This document shows, one piece after another, positions 43,600-54,414 of a DNA stretch of 64,000 nt. The stretch covers positions 1 to 64,000 of the forward strand of contig MU832142.1 of assembly GCA_029204225.1 (NCBI GenBank). Reading direction: 5' to 3'. The notes under the pieces were generated by a model. The model saw only the letters and a list, made by a program, of their open reading frames with translations, did no database searches and was not told the DNA's origin. The first letter of the stretch is position 1; the number at the start of each line of letters is the position of its first letter. Both the position numbers and the translations under genes were made by a program. Source of the stretch: Diphasiastrum complanatum. Taxonomy: Eukaryota; Streptophyta; Lycopodiopsida; Lycopodiales; Lycopodiaceae.

Positions 43600-44230
43600 T
43601 ACAAAGGATATAGCAAGTTCATTTTGGAATGGCAAACTAAAGATAAAGTTTATGTGAAAATCTTTATCAAGGAGATGATAGGAGTCAAAGCAACACAAAG
43701 TAAAAAGCCCGACATGATGGTGATTATGTTAGGAACATTTTTTCAAACATTTGTAGAACAAGAGGTGACCAATTCTCACACTCAAGCATACTTCTAGATG
43801 AGATAGATGAGAAAAAATGTAGGACATTATTTGTATGTGTGTGTGTATTTGTCTTATTTTGGTGAGGATATTGGTTGTGCTAAGTATGTCTTGAATTGTT
43901 TGCCAAGAGAGACCATATTTGGCAAGATATCATGTGTTTCACGATTTGGAAAGAGATTGAAAATAGAGTGTTTGAGTGAATTTGTTCGTACCTGTTATGT
44001 ATACATTATTTTAGAGGATATATCTAGGGAGGATGTGACAACTATAAAAGGTGGTTTTATAATGTGATATAAAAAGTAAGGAGAATAGGTGCGTTTTTCT
44101 AGAAAAGAAGAGTGTTATTACTTGTAGAAATGTCATCTTTGGTGAGGGGTTTACTCATGAGAGGAGTGAAAATGGGAGTGAAAAAGAGAGGGAAGATTTG
44201 TAGAGTTGAGTCCTAAGGTTTCATTACCAT
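43600..44230 (+). pseudogene. Degenerate copia integrase C-terminal relic
   Basis: Reading frames give TKDKVYVKIFIKEM, QSKKPDMMVI, VEQEVTNSHTQAY, then CAKYVLNCLPRETIFGKISC, a hydrophobic YVYIILEDISREDVTTIKGG and KSVITCRNVIFGEGF. Each aligns by position to the copia integrase end ('A.YI.NR.PTK...GKTP...W' and 'I.SRDVIF.E'). Catalytic motifs are lost, so this copy is old. Confidence 0.6.
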
Positions 44231-44699
44231 ATCCAACACCTAATGTGAGGACATAGACATAGGGAGAGCAAAGAATTATTTTCTATCAATATTTATGTCA
44301 TTGATTCTATTCTTGGTAGGTGTTTGGTGGATCTTGGTGTTGACCAAAAAGAGGAAGACCTTTCATAGATCTTGGTGGTGACCAAGAATACTCTTGGGAT
44401 CTCATCTACTCTCATGTTCATGTGGAATGAACATTGTCTCTATTTTATGCATGATGGTGATCATGTTATCTCTTTGTTGGTTTGTAAGCATGAGGGAGGG
44501 GGAACACATTATCTTACATTTTCATGATATTTTAGGGACAAACATTTGTAAAAATTAGCATGCTACTTTTGCTTTTGAATGGTATCAAAGCTTTGCTATA
44601 GTCTATCTTGAAAGAGAAGCCAATTCTAGTGAGTGATTTGGAGGCGCCATCAATTTTAGAGTTTGCTAGATTGATTCCTTGTCAAAATCAAGCATTTTC

Positions 44700-45035
44700 A
44701 AGTGTAGAAAAGGGATCTTTGTGATCCAAAGCTTAATTTAGGTCCAACTACTTGTAGTAGGCCGATTTCCTTCCCTAATTGTTGGATTTTGCCAAGAATG
44801 GTGTTCAAAACACATTTAGTTTTGGAAAGTGAATTTTGATGTGCTTGGTTCGAGCATGGAAGATTGGATTGTTGGCAAGTTGTTGGGCTGCTTGATTGTG
44901 GCAATAAATACATGGAATGTCTTCAGCCTTGATCACATGAAGCTCCTTCAAAAGTCTTCTTTGCCATAGGATCTCCTTTGTTGTTGTCATAGCTTTGTAC
45001 TCGGATTTAGTAGTATGGTGGGGGCCTTAATAAAC
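44700..45035 (-). pseudogene. Copia RNase H fragment
   Basis: The minus-strand frame reads SEYKAMTTTKEILWQRRLLK, then EDIPCIYCHNQAAQQLANNP and FHARTKHIKIHF. This is copia RNase H with the usual CDN changed to CHN, so the catalytic Asp is lost. It is opposite in orientation to the integrase relic to its left. Confidence 0.85.
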
Positions 45036-45211
45036 CAAGTTTACTCTGTAAATATTGCAATTTCTGATGAAATACACAAGGGTGAGTGGATAAACCCATA
45101 AGCCCTAGCAAAAAGATTAATGACTCATTGAAAGTGAAAAACATCAACTGCAACTACATATGACAATATGTGCTTATCGAGTGATGTTGGGCCCTATTGC
45201 TATTGTGAAAG

Positions 45212-45586
45212 TGTTGGTGTCAAGCAAAACACAAGTGTGTTTGCTGACATCAGCAATCTGCCTTCCCCACATTTCCTAAGTGGTGATCCCAAGCACTCAC
45301 TTCTTGGCATTACCCTACCTGGGCCTTGGCTACAAAGCATGTCTACGCTGGGAGGGCATGTGATCCAGAATCAGTGTTATTGTAATATCTTCCTTTGTTA
45401 AATGATGATAGGTCCTTGTGTGTTCTTGATATCTTTAGTATCTCTCAATTCTCGTTGTCACATAGCTTAAACCAGCAGTCTATTTCTTGGATGGATGTGT
45501 TCTTGAACACAACGTAAGCATGTTCTTCATCTGTATGCTATTAACATATGTTACAAAGCATTGCATAATTATCTCAGAACCCAACA
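45212..45586 (+). repeat. 5' LTR of the TRIM-like element
   Basis: 375 bp, TG...CA termini, very similar to 46362-46725 apart from substitutions and an 11-bp indel near 45510 (TGAACACAACGTAAGCATG against TGAACATG). Confidence 0.95.
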
Positions 45587-45588
45587 AA

Positions 45589-45607
45589 GGTTATGGGCCC
45601 ACAACGC
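45589..45607 (+). other. Half-tRNA primer-binding site (initiator Met anticodon arm)
   Basis: The sequence GGTTATGGGCCCACAACGC lies two bases after the 5' LTR. Its complement, GCGTTGTGGGCCCATAACC, matches the anticodon arm of plant initiator tRNA-Met (GCGTGGTGGGCCCATAACC, from memory) at 18 of 19 bases. The other copia elements in the window instead use TGGTATCAGAGC, the 3' end of the same tRNA. Drosophila copia is known to prime from a 5' half of initiator tRNA-Met cut in the anticodon region. Confidence 0.75.
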
Positions 45608-45825
45608 CATAATTTGCTCAGCAGACGATCTCCCTCACTCTCTCTCCATCTGAGATTGCTCAACGACTTTCTTTGAGCTTCACATTTTCTCTCTCTAGCT
45701 AGTGCACTCTACCTATTCCCTGATTAGCGCCTCTCTATGAGGTCCACGTCTCCCTCTACATTGCAGCTGCACGTGATGCAATGAATTCCACCAAAGCTCC
45801 ATTTCATTGAACACTGAATATCAGA

Positions 45826-46104
45826 TTGCAGCAGAAGCGTGGAGGGAAGATGGCAGTTGGATCAAAGCTTAAGTATAGAGGAAGGAAGCCAGCGGTCAAG
45901 AGCAGATTAGAAGATCAGCTTGAAGAAAGCCAACTGCATCACAAACTAATTCAAACCAATTTTTCTCTCGATTCAGTGGTTATTAAACAAAGATCTTGCA
46001 CATGTTTGACTATGGAGACGAGGAATGTCATCAAGAAACACATGATGGACGTGGAGGAGTGCAAGAAATCTGCATTTCTTCAAATTAGAGCATTCAGGCT
46101 CTAA
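45826..46104 (+). CDS. Unrecognised ORF inside the TRIM-like element
   Basis: The frame is open from 45826, but its first codon is TTG. The first ATG, at about 45850, gives roughly 84 residues beginning MAVGSKLKYRGRKPAVKSRL. It is basic at the start and has no zinc knuckle or known domain. It may be chance coding or captured host sequence. Confidence 0.25.
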   Translation: MQQKRGGKMAVGSKLKYRGRKPAVKSRLEDQLEESQLHHKLIQTNFSLDSVVIKQRSCTCLTMETRNVIKKHMMDVEECKKSAFLQIRAFRL

Positions 46105-46157
46105 ACATGAAATGAATTTTTCTATAGCTTCTTGTAGATGCTAAAATCAATGTTATT

Positions 46158-46320
46158 CACAGTCCATGTATAGCTACATAGACCACACACAATGGTGTGT
46201 GAAGATGCAGAGTCTACATGTAGGTGAAAGTCGGTTTAATCACAGTCCATGTATAGCTGCGTAGACCACACACAAATGGTATGTGAAGGCGTGGAGTCTA
46301 CATGTTGTAGGTGATAGTAG
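46158..46320 (+). repeat. Tandem duplication inside the TRIM-like element
   Basis: The ~83-bp unit starting CACAGTCCATGTATAGCT occurs at 46158 and again at 46241, with substitutions. Within each unit ACCACACACAATGGT.TGTG is partly palindromic. Confidence 0.9.
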
Positions 46321-46361
46321 AATTCAGAAAACAATTGTAATGTTTTGCTTGTGGGAGGGAT

Positions 46362-46725
46362 TGTTGGTGTCAAGCAAAACACAGGTGTGTTTGTTGACGT
46401 CAGCAATCTACCTTCCCCACGTTTCCTAAGTGGTGATCCCAAGCACTCACTTCTTGGCATTACCCTGTTTGGGCCTGGGCTACAAAGCATGTCTACGCTG
46501 GGAGGGCATGTAATCCAAAATCAGTGTTATTGTAATACCTTCCTTTGTTAAATGATGATAGGTCCTTGTGTGTTCTTGATATCTTTAGTATCTCTCAATT
46601 CTTGTTGTCACGTAGCTTAAACCAGCAGTCTATTTCTTGGATGGATGTGTTCTTGAACATGTTCTTCATCTGCACGTTATTAACATATGTTACAAAGCAT
46701 TGCATAATTCTCTCAGAACCCAACA
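46362..46725 (+). repeat. 3' LTR of the TRIM-like element
   Basis: 364 bp, partner of 45212-45586, preceded by the polypurine tract. Confidence 0.95.
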
Positions 46726-46911
46726 GAACGTTCTATGAAATTTTGATGCTGCAAGGAAGGTGCATGTAAAAAAAATTTGAAAAAAAAGAAGAGAAAAGGG
46801 AGGCGCAGACGCACATATTTTGGCCTCCCTTTTTCGGGTGGAAGGGCCGAGGAGCCCGGCCCTCCCTCTACGTGGATTCTATTTTGATATTTTTTATTTC
46901 CTTTTTTTTTA

Positions 46912-47020
46912 GGTGAACTTTTTTCACACTCACCTTCCGAGCAGAAGGTGCGTGTAAAAAAAAAGTAAATTTGTTTACGTGCACCTTCCGGCGTCTGGTA
47001 AGTGCATGTAAAAACAATTT
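46912..47020. repeat. Two adjacent short palindromes
   Basis: The first arm pair is TTTTTTCACACTCACCTTC with GAAGGTGCGTGTAAAAAA (about 46917-46963). The second is TTTGTTTACGTGCACCTTCC with GG(T)AAGTGCATGTAAAAACAA (about 46970-47018). Both hairpins share the core AAGGTGC.TGTAAA, which also occurs singly at about 46755-46775. This may be a decayed foldback or MITE ends. Confidence 0.65.
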
Positions 47021-47564
47021 GTCATGAAAACAATTTGCCTCACACATTAAGTTTAAATTCTGTGAGGCTTGTCCATTTTCTTTGTAAAAATGTGAAAACT
47101 GATTTTAGGTGATTGAAAATGTTGAGCAAGTTCTTATAGCAATCAGCATCCAGTTCCTACACATGACACTTTTCCACATTTACAACCACTCAGAATTCCT
47201 GCAAACAAAGTGTGTAAAAACAATCAATCCGAAGGTGGAACTGCTAAAAGACGGAATGTGCTAAGATGGAAAGCCCATTATGAACTGAACCGATTCTTTT
47301 TCACCTTCAAGTTTCAGTCCAAAGAGCTAGGTACAAGCTAGGTGTGTGAGTGCACAAGTTCTACTTCTCTGATCAGCAGAAAATATGATAAAAACCTTAA
47401 CTTAGGATTGAGAAATTGACTACTTCCAACTATTCCATATGGAAAGTAAGGATGGAGTCAATACTAGCGCTCCAAGATCAACACAGGCAGAAGGTGACAT
47501 TAATTCATCAACAGTGCAGGATCAGAAAACATTCTGGAACCTCAAAAGCTTTACAGCAGCAAGT

Positions 47565-50500
47565 TTAAGGCCATCCACAGATTCTTTTTGGAGGGATCTC
47601 TACTTCTCTGCAGTTTAAAAAATTTACATCAGAGAATGCACTGTGTAGTCTTGTTCCTTGATCGGTAAGCTCTGATTTGGCTATGAATTTAGATCCCCAA
47701 CTTGGTGTGCCATCCTCATATGCATTTTGGGTTAACCTTACCAACTCGGTACCATCTGCCTTTGCCACAAACAGATCACCATAGGGTTGGAACTGGTGGG
47801 GAACAGAAATAGGCTCCGCAGACACACCTGCAATGTCCGATGTGAATAAAATACTCTTAGAGTCTGGACTGAACCATGGATGGTTAACCTTGCCTCCACC
47901 CACGCTTTCAATCACCTTATGCAGGCCTGTGCCATCTGGGCGTATGTAGTACACGGCAAAGCTACCCTCAGCAACATGTTTTCCTGCAAATCAGCCCACC
48001 AGTCTCACACTTAGCAACTTTTTTGAATCGAGTGTTACAGTGATTTCAGCCTAAATTGATTGTGTAAACATATGAAACTTGAAGGCCAGTTGCCTTTCCA
48101 GTTGTTAGGAATAATGCTGCTTAACTAAATTCTATGCCTCCTATCACAACTTCATGAAATAATAAAGTCCCACATCTTAGAAACGAACATTGGGATGAGA
48201 TACAATAACAGATCAATTTACTAACCAGGTTTCTCCCTATCAGAGCAGAAAGAGATCCATTCATTATTTGGTGCCCAATTAGGCATAGTATCTGTCCAAG
48301 CTCCTTCAGTCAGCCGTCTGAGGTATTTCGCTTCTCCCTCCGCAGCATCCATGATAAATAGATTCTTGTGCCCTGAGCGACCAGATCTAAACACAATATA
48401 CTTGCCATCAGGTGAAACAGATGGAAATGCATTGTTCTGAGTACCAGGCTTGGTAAGGATCTTAACTGAGGGGTTTTTCTCTCCTGGTTTTAGATCAATA
48501 ATGTCAGCATCGTGAACTGCAGCAATGTGGACCGTCTTGTCCTCTGTAGCAAAAGCTGGTCCAAGGCTTGTGTACACAATACCTTTCCTTACTGTGTCCC
48601 AATCAGTTCCGAACGCACTCTGCTCATAGATTTTTCTCCTACCAGTCCCATCGAGATTCATGGCATATAATCCCTCGGAACCGACTCCAGCTATATAAGC
48701 AATCATACAGCCATCTGGAGATACTGCAGGAAATGCACCATCAATGCGAAGGAGAGCTAAGCGTGGGATTGGTGAGAGTATAGGCTCTAAATGAGGCACA
48801 ATAGTATTGATGGTGGATTCAACGTTATCCCCGATATCTTCACTTGTCCAAGCTGGTTTCAATACCTCTCTACATCTATGGTAACCTACCCTATCAGAAT
48901 TTGGAAATACAAAGGGATTGTAATGATGGACATGAGGATTGATCAAGCTTGTGATTTTCTGAAAGCTTTGCCTTTGCATATCAAAAATTTCAACATGACG
49001 GTAATCAGAATCTTGGCGCCGGGTTGCAACAGCAATCCACTGACCTGTTTGTGAAGCTGCAGGAGTAAAAGCATGCAGACCAGGTGGTGTAACACGCTCA
49101 GCCTCGTCTGAACCTGAACGTCACAAACTTATTTCAAGATCTCATTGCATCTGACATTGTTCCCCTCGGAGTAAAGCTTTGTCAAATGACCAACCATAAA
49201 ATTCTTAATAACAGCACTTGCTAATTAGCGATTTACGTCCTAGAGACTCTAGAATGATAGATCATATATGATGCCACAATCTCTTTTTCATTCGGAAATC
49301 ACAAGCTTTACCAGGAAGCTAGCACTTAAATAAACGATAAAAAGTAGTGTTAAGCAATAAATGTCCTCTACAATTCTTCGTTTCTTAAGTGAAGTGACTT
49401 CTTTGCATACCTTCTGCAGAAAGGTTCACTTTAAAGACACTCCACCAACCATCATCAGCTTGTCGATGAAAATATAAAGTATGATCATTAGCCCAGCTAG
49501 GCCAACCCCCATCCTTGACCAGTAAGCGACGGTTTGTTCCATCAGCCGCATTACACACATAAATATCAACACATAAACCTTCAATTTCTCCTTGCCATCC
49601 ATGTTCTTGGTTGCTTGCTACTGCCACCAACTTGCCTGCAAGCTTAATATTTGTTTGAGGTTCTCTCTCAATTTTTATTGCACTGTAAACAGACTGCACA
49701 ATGATGAAGAATACCACGATAGCTCACCTGATGGTGAAATGGCAGGGCTGAAATCAGAAACTCCTTGGGGAGTAAGGCGAGTTGTCGACCTTGTCTTCAG
49801 ATGAGTAGAATACACTGCGTTCCAGCTCTCTCGAGGAGAGTTAGATGCTTCTTCTGTGGAGACATAAACCAGTCTGCCACCTGCCACAGATGGCTTATCC
49901 CGAAGGGCCAGAGAAGATGTTCCCCACTCTACATTGGTTTGGCTAGTTTCTAGCCCAATACGGCCTTCAGCACCTAACAATCGAAAAACTCAATTATTTC
50001 AAATCTTCAAATACAGATCAAATCTTTGCTCAAAAAGAAACCAGACAAGCAGCTTGAGGAAGCACTACCCTCAAAGATGGATTGCAAAAGTTTCAATGTA
50101 TACATATATGTTATATCTAGAATAGTATACTGATATAACATAAAAGGCATGAAACCTTTTAACTTTATGCAGTCCAACCACTTCTCTTATAACATATCTC
50201 CATCATTCCATCTTGCTGAATCACAAAGTTGTCGTACTTTTAGAAACACACTACAGAACAGTAAACCTCAACTGTTTCCACTTTAATTAGGTACTGTGAG
50301 TACGTGTGAATTACATGTCCTCAGTGAGTTCGTAATGTAGAGACAAACATCAAATAAAGTTGATGTAACCTGTGTTGGATGTCAATTCAATACCATCCTC
50401 GTTAGTTTGAAATAGCAGTTGAATTGAACCGCATACAATTGTCTAACGGCGAAGTGTTCAAATTAGCAGACCATGTTACCGAACAAGTACATGATCAAAA

Positions 50501-51816
50501 TGCCTTTTCTTCTGGGCAGTAACCTTTTGGTATAGAGATAATGGTGATGTGTATTGTGAATACCTAATGTCAGGGTAATTTCAATAATTTCTTGTGTTAT
50601 CAGCGTCTCTTTTATGCTTTACTTTTCATGGATTATGCAATTCTCAATTTAGCTTTCTTGTAGGTTGTGACCCTAATATGATAGGCAATGATACTATCAT
50701 CTTGAATGATTGCAACGAAAATATAAAAGGGAAATTCAACATCAAGGACTTACGTGATTTACACTATTGTCAAGGAATGCAGGTAATAAGATACAGAGAC
50801 CAAAAGATAACATGGCCGAATCAAGAACGATAAGTGCACAAGCTATGGCAAATATTCAAAATGAATGATTGTTTCCCAAAGAGCACACCCGTAAACACTC
50901 GGGCAAAAGTCTTGAATGCCATTATATATATATAAAGGAATTGATAGAGAATGAAAACTTGTCACTCTTGTCCCACCAAAGAAATGGTGATGGCTGACAT
51001 TATCACAAAGGCATTAAACTGAGAAAGATTTGAGTATCTTTAAAATGTTTACCAATAGTATCATCTAAGCAAGGATAGTTGTTGAATTGAGAGAGAGATT
51101 GTTGTATGTCAATTCAATACTATCCTGGTTAGTCACTGTCTTAGGGGGGTGTTGGTTCTAACGGGTATATGACCAAAATGCAATTTCTTGCAATGGCAGG
51201 AACGTCTTCTTTGGCAGTAGCCTATTTGTATGGAGATATAATGAGGTGGACTGGATGTGGAAAGTAAGGTTGATGCAGATCATCGCTTATATGTTGTCAG
51301 TGTCTCTTTCGAGATTTACTTTTCCGATGATGCAATTAATGCATCTAGCTTTCTTGTAGCTTGTGAACGCCTCACACCTTCAACTCGCAAAAGGTCTCAA
51401 CAGCCAAACTGAATCACAAAACTGTGCTGAATCTTACCTGATAAGACGAAGCGGATTTGAAGAGCTCCACCATCTTCCGAGACATAGGCCAGCAGCTCCG
51501 AGCAATCATCTCCTGGCTTTTCGATCAGCTTCGACCCCTCACCCTTTCCTTGGAAGAGCACAAGATCCCATTGAGATCGCTCAACAGCATGGCCATTGTA
51601 GCTCACCGATTTCCCACTGGTGTGACGAATTTCCTCCAGCTGACTCAAAGCTGGCGGAGGAAGCAGAGAGAGGTGCTGAAATGAGGCCTGGATGCCTTGT
51701 TGCTGCTGCTGTCGAACAGGCAAAGAGAACACATCGAAAGCATAGTTGCATCGCCCAATTGTGGAAAAAACTATAGAACCTTCAACAACTCTTTCTTCTT
51801 TACTGATGATCCCCAT
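47565..51816 (-). CDS. DPP6 N-terminal/TolB-like beta-propeller protein
   Basis: Five exons on the minus strand: 51438-51816, 49728-49973, 49411-49635, 48226-49113 and 47565-47983. All introns are GT-AG and all join in phase 1, giving 718 codons from the ATG at 51816 (the frame is open further upstream, without an ATG). Exon 1 begins the family's 'GSI.F.T.GR..YAFDVFSLP' block. The rest is a repeated WD40-like/TolB propeller: FSPAISPSG, DIYVCNAADGTNRRLL, GGWPSWANDHTLYFHRQADD, GWWSVFKV, FPAVSPDGCMIAYIAG, FPSVSPDGKYIVFRSGRSGH, PNWAPNNEWISFCSDRE, FSPDSKSILFTSD and GTPSWGSKF. It resembles the Arabidopsis proteins At1g21670/At1g21680 annotated 'DPP6 N-terminal domain-like'. No peptidase domain is present. 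The molecular function in plants is not established, and propellers usually act as binding scaffolds. The first intron (about 1.46 kb) contains an LTR element remnant. Confidence 0.92.
50373..51366 (+). mobile_element. Copia remnant in intron 1 of the DPP6-like gene
   Basis: Two direct repeats, about 50373-50670 (starting TGTTGGATGTCAATTC) and 51100-51366 (TGTTGTATGTCAATTC), both end near CTTTCTTGTAG.TTGTGA. They behave as LTRs, the second following the purine tract GAGAGAGAGAT. Between them a short copia relic gives FNIKDLRDLHYCQGMQVIRY (RT C-terminal part), then KMNDCFPKSTPVNTRAKVL, then KELIENENLSLL and MVMADIITKALN (RNase H end). Everything upstream of the RT end is deleted. The element is opposite to the gene and lies wholly within its intron. 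Confidence 0.8.
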
Positions 51817-51849
51817 ACTGTTCCACAATTCTGAGCTCAATACGCAATC

Positions 51850-52380
51850 ATAATTACTATAAGAAGCAGAAATCGAGCACTTCCTCTCACCTATTTGTCG
51901 TGAATCGCCTTCGCCTGTTCTGGTCTTCCTCCGTTTCCTAGTTGCTTGCTTATGAAGTTATTGTTCCCATTGGCCCAATTCGGGGAGTGCCGTCTTAGGT
52001 CTTAGGCATCACCACTCCTCTAGGGAGCAGCCTATTTTGCACCACCACTGCAAGTGCCCATCTAATGGATACAGTGCCCATCTAATGAAGTGCCCATCTA
52101 ATGAAGACGGCAATGATATCACTCTTTTTTCAAAACAATGATATCATTGCCCACCCTTAGATCTTTGGGATACGGGGACTCATGCACCACTAGTATCACC
52201 TCTAGCACCACTCCTTGAGCAATGTTGTCTCACAAATCTAAGGGCAAGAGATGATAACGAGCATTTTGAAGAGATATGGTAGTTGTTCATCTACCATCTC
52301 CATTAAATGGTAGCTGTTCTTGTGAGGGATATGGGGACTCGAGGCTTGTTGACATACGAGTTTCCTTGAAAAGTAACGTT
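51850..52380. other. Upstream region of the DPP6-like gene
   Basis: It should contain the gene's 5'UTR and promoter (minus strand), but no clear TATA box was seen. At about 52048-52104 the phrase AGTGCCCATCTAATG occurs three times. Next to it GCAATGATATCA and TGATATCATTGC (about 52109-52152) form an inverted repeat. Confidence 0.5.
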
Positions 52381-52645
52381 ACATATTTTGTATTAGATCA
52401 AGGAAAATGAGTATACGGTAATTGTGGCATGCTCGATTTACAAAACCATCAAACTTCATTAATCACTACTGGCCAATATTAAGGCCATCTTAAAATTTGA
52501 TGCTAGCTCATTTTTGGATTGGGGGCTAGGACCCCATCTGTAGGGCAATTTAAGCCATTAACTACTTTTACATGCCGATCATTATAGTATAGCAAAAAAA
52601 ATTCTAATAAGTGCCTGATTTTAAGTGACGAAAAATCGGCTAACA
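52380..52645 (-). mobile_element. Gypsy LTR start (minus), relative of the giant LTR
   Basis: On the minus strand TGTTAGCCGATTTTTCG begins at 52645 after CCTAGTGGAAGTCGCCAA. The same border occurs at 18064. Shared blocks continue inward (ATCGGCATGTAAAA, GGGTCC.AGCCC). It is much diverged and its far end is not defined. Confidence 0.65.
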
Positions 52646-54400
52646 TTGGCGACTTCCACTAGGGAGTGTGGTCTTCACTCGGACGGATCCAGAGTATTTG
52701 TCCTTGTCATAGTTGATGGGCTCAGCACCCTTGTGAGAGGTGATGCTAACCAGTCGATCTTCATAGGTTCAATCCCAAGGGGCATCAATTAAGCCTTTAG
52801 GCTCCTTCAACAAAAGTATTGGTAATGATCATCTAAGAGCCATCACTTAAAACCCCAAATGTAAACATCTATAGATCTTCAGCATACATGCATTACATCC
52901 CATGCACCTAGATTGGCAACATGCGCCCACTCCCCACAAATTATGAGAGAATGTCCCATCTTGATCTTATGCATTTTGTGGAATGCATATGCAATTCTTG
53001 GTGAATATGATAAAAGAGATGGATGCACTTTTGAGGATAATCTCTAGTAATTGGTGTGATATATGTGTTAAAGCAATGATGAATGGTAGATGTAGCCAAT
53101 CAAATTTTTTTGATAATAAAAAAAACTATATTCCACTCCGACCCACCAATTGCACATATCCAAGCATACATGCCCATCCTGAGGTGTAAAAGATAGACAC
53201 CCTCATCGGCACCATGCAAAATGTAGATGACTATGGATGCAATCTTTTTGGACTTGCAATAAATTGTTTCAAACATATTGTGCATAGGATGATGCGTGTG
53301 GGGTGCAAGTGTCATGTGTTTGGAGAGCTTACTTGTACGCTTGTTTGCACATGTCAAATCTACCAATATGTTGCTCTGGCCCTAGATTGGCTTGATTGTT
53401 GTCATTGGTCGACTCCTACCTAGAATTGATGTTTGAACATCTTGTTCAATGTCTTTCTCTCTTTAGTAGTTCGGTCATGTACCTTTAATTATAGGGCCAA
53501 ATCAATTTTTTTCCAATAGCTTGTTAGGCTACACTAGCACGACCTCATATTTAGGTTAGCAAGTTTGTGTTGTCATTCCCATGGGTTCAATAGCCACTCA
53601 CAGACCCACCACACATAGTGTCTCGCTAACTACACTGGCACTATTTTTTGTCAATACGACAAAACATTTCAATTTGTTGCATGCACCCCTATAGGTAGTA
53701 AAAGTCTCTTGGAGTTGAAGGCCATTGGAATAGACTGGTGCTTGCTTTGGGCAAAGCTTAAAAGTACAATCATTTAGAGGGAATACCACACATGGAATAC
53801 AGAGGAGGTAGAGCCAACGTGATCAAGATAAAAGTTTTCTGTAAGCAATTCTTTCTCTTTTGTAGGAAGGGTCTATACCTTATGGTGGGTCTTGTCGAGG
53901 TGTGTGTTCTCTTTGTCCTGCTCCTAATTGTGGTATGTCTTTACTTTTTGGCCAACAAACTCCTCTCTTAAACATTCTATTGTTCGAAATTTGTTTGTGA
54001 CTCACTCTTGGTATTATGTGGTCTGGATTTGATTTTTTGTTTCCAATGCATTACAGCTCTACCTCTAGGTGTCCCTTTTTTTACTTGCCCCATTAACTCA
54101 TCGGTCTTTTGGATGTTGAGGTTTTTTAGTTTCCTAATTTTCTCCTTTAGATTCTATACTCCCATCTTGGTTCTATCCCGCTCTCTTGGTAGGATTTTGG
54201 CTAGTTTGCTACGATGTGTGTAGTTGTTCTTCTTCCATGGTAGTTGTTCTTCTTCCATGGTATTGTTGTGCATCAATCCCTAGGCTAAATTATCTGGATG
54301 GTCTTTTAAAACCGTTTTGGATAGTTCTTGCTGCATTACATTCTTGAATTTGAGCAATACCCATAGTTACGGTCATGGTTAAGTTGCTAGTAGCATGACT
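52646..54400 (-). pseudogene. 3' internal part of a minus-strand gypsy element
   Basis: The segment 52646-53000 resembles, in order, the 3' untranslated stretch before the LTR at 18064 (shared TTAGCATCAC and GAGCCCA phrases). The remainder to 54400 has no recognisable integrase. A 20-bp phrase (TAGTTGTTCTTCTTCCATGG) is duplicated at about 54222-54261. Confidence 0.45.
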
Positions 54401-54414
54401 TTTGGGTCCATAAC

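Larger units (their letters stand above)
45212..46725 (+). mobile_element. Small non-autonomous LTR retrotransposon (TRIM-like)
   Basis: Two direct LTRs (45212-45586 and 46362-46725) both start TGTTGGTGTCAAGC and end ACCCAACA. A primer-binding site follows the first and a polypurine tract (GTGGGAGGGAT, 46351-46361) precedes the second. The flanks GAAAG (45207-45211) and GAACG (46726-46730) look like a 5-bp target duplication with one change. Total length is 1514 bp with a 775-bp interior lacking gag, protease or polymerase. It must depend on proteins of another element. Confidence 0.92.

Noticed and set aside
45168-45401. Open frames within the LTR copies (also 46345-46551)
   Set aside because: They are alternative readings of non-coding LTR sequence; both copies diverge without preserving protein sequence.
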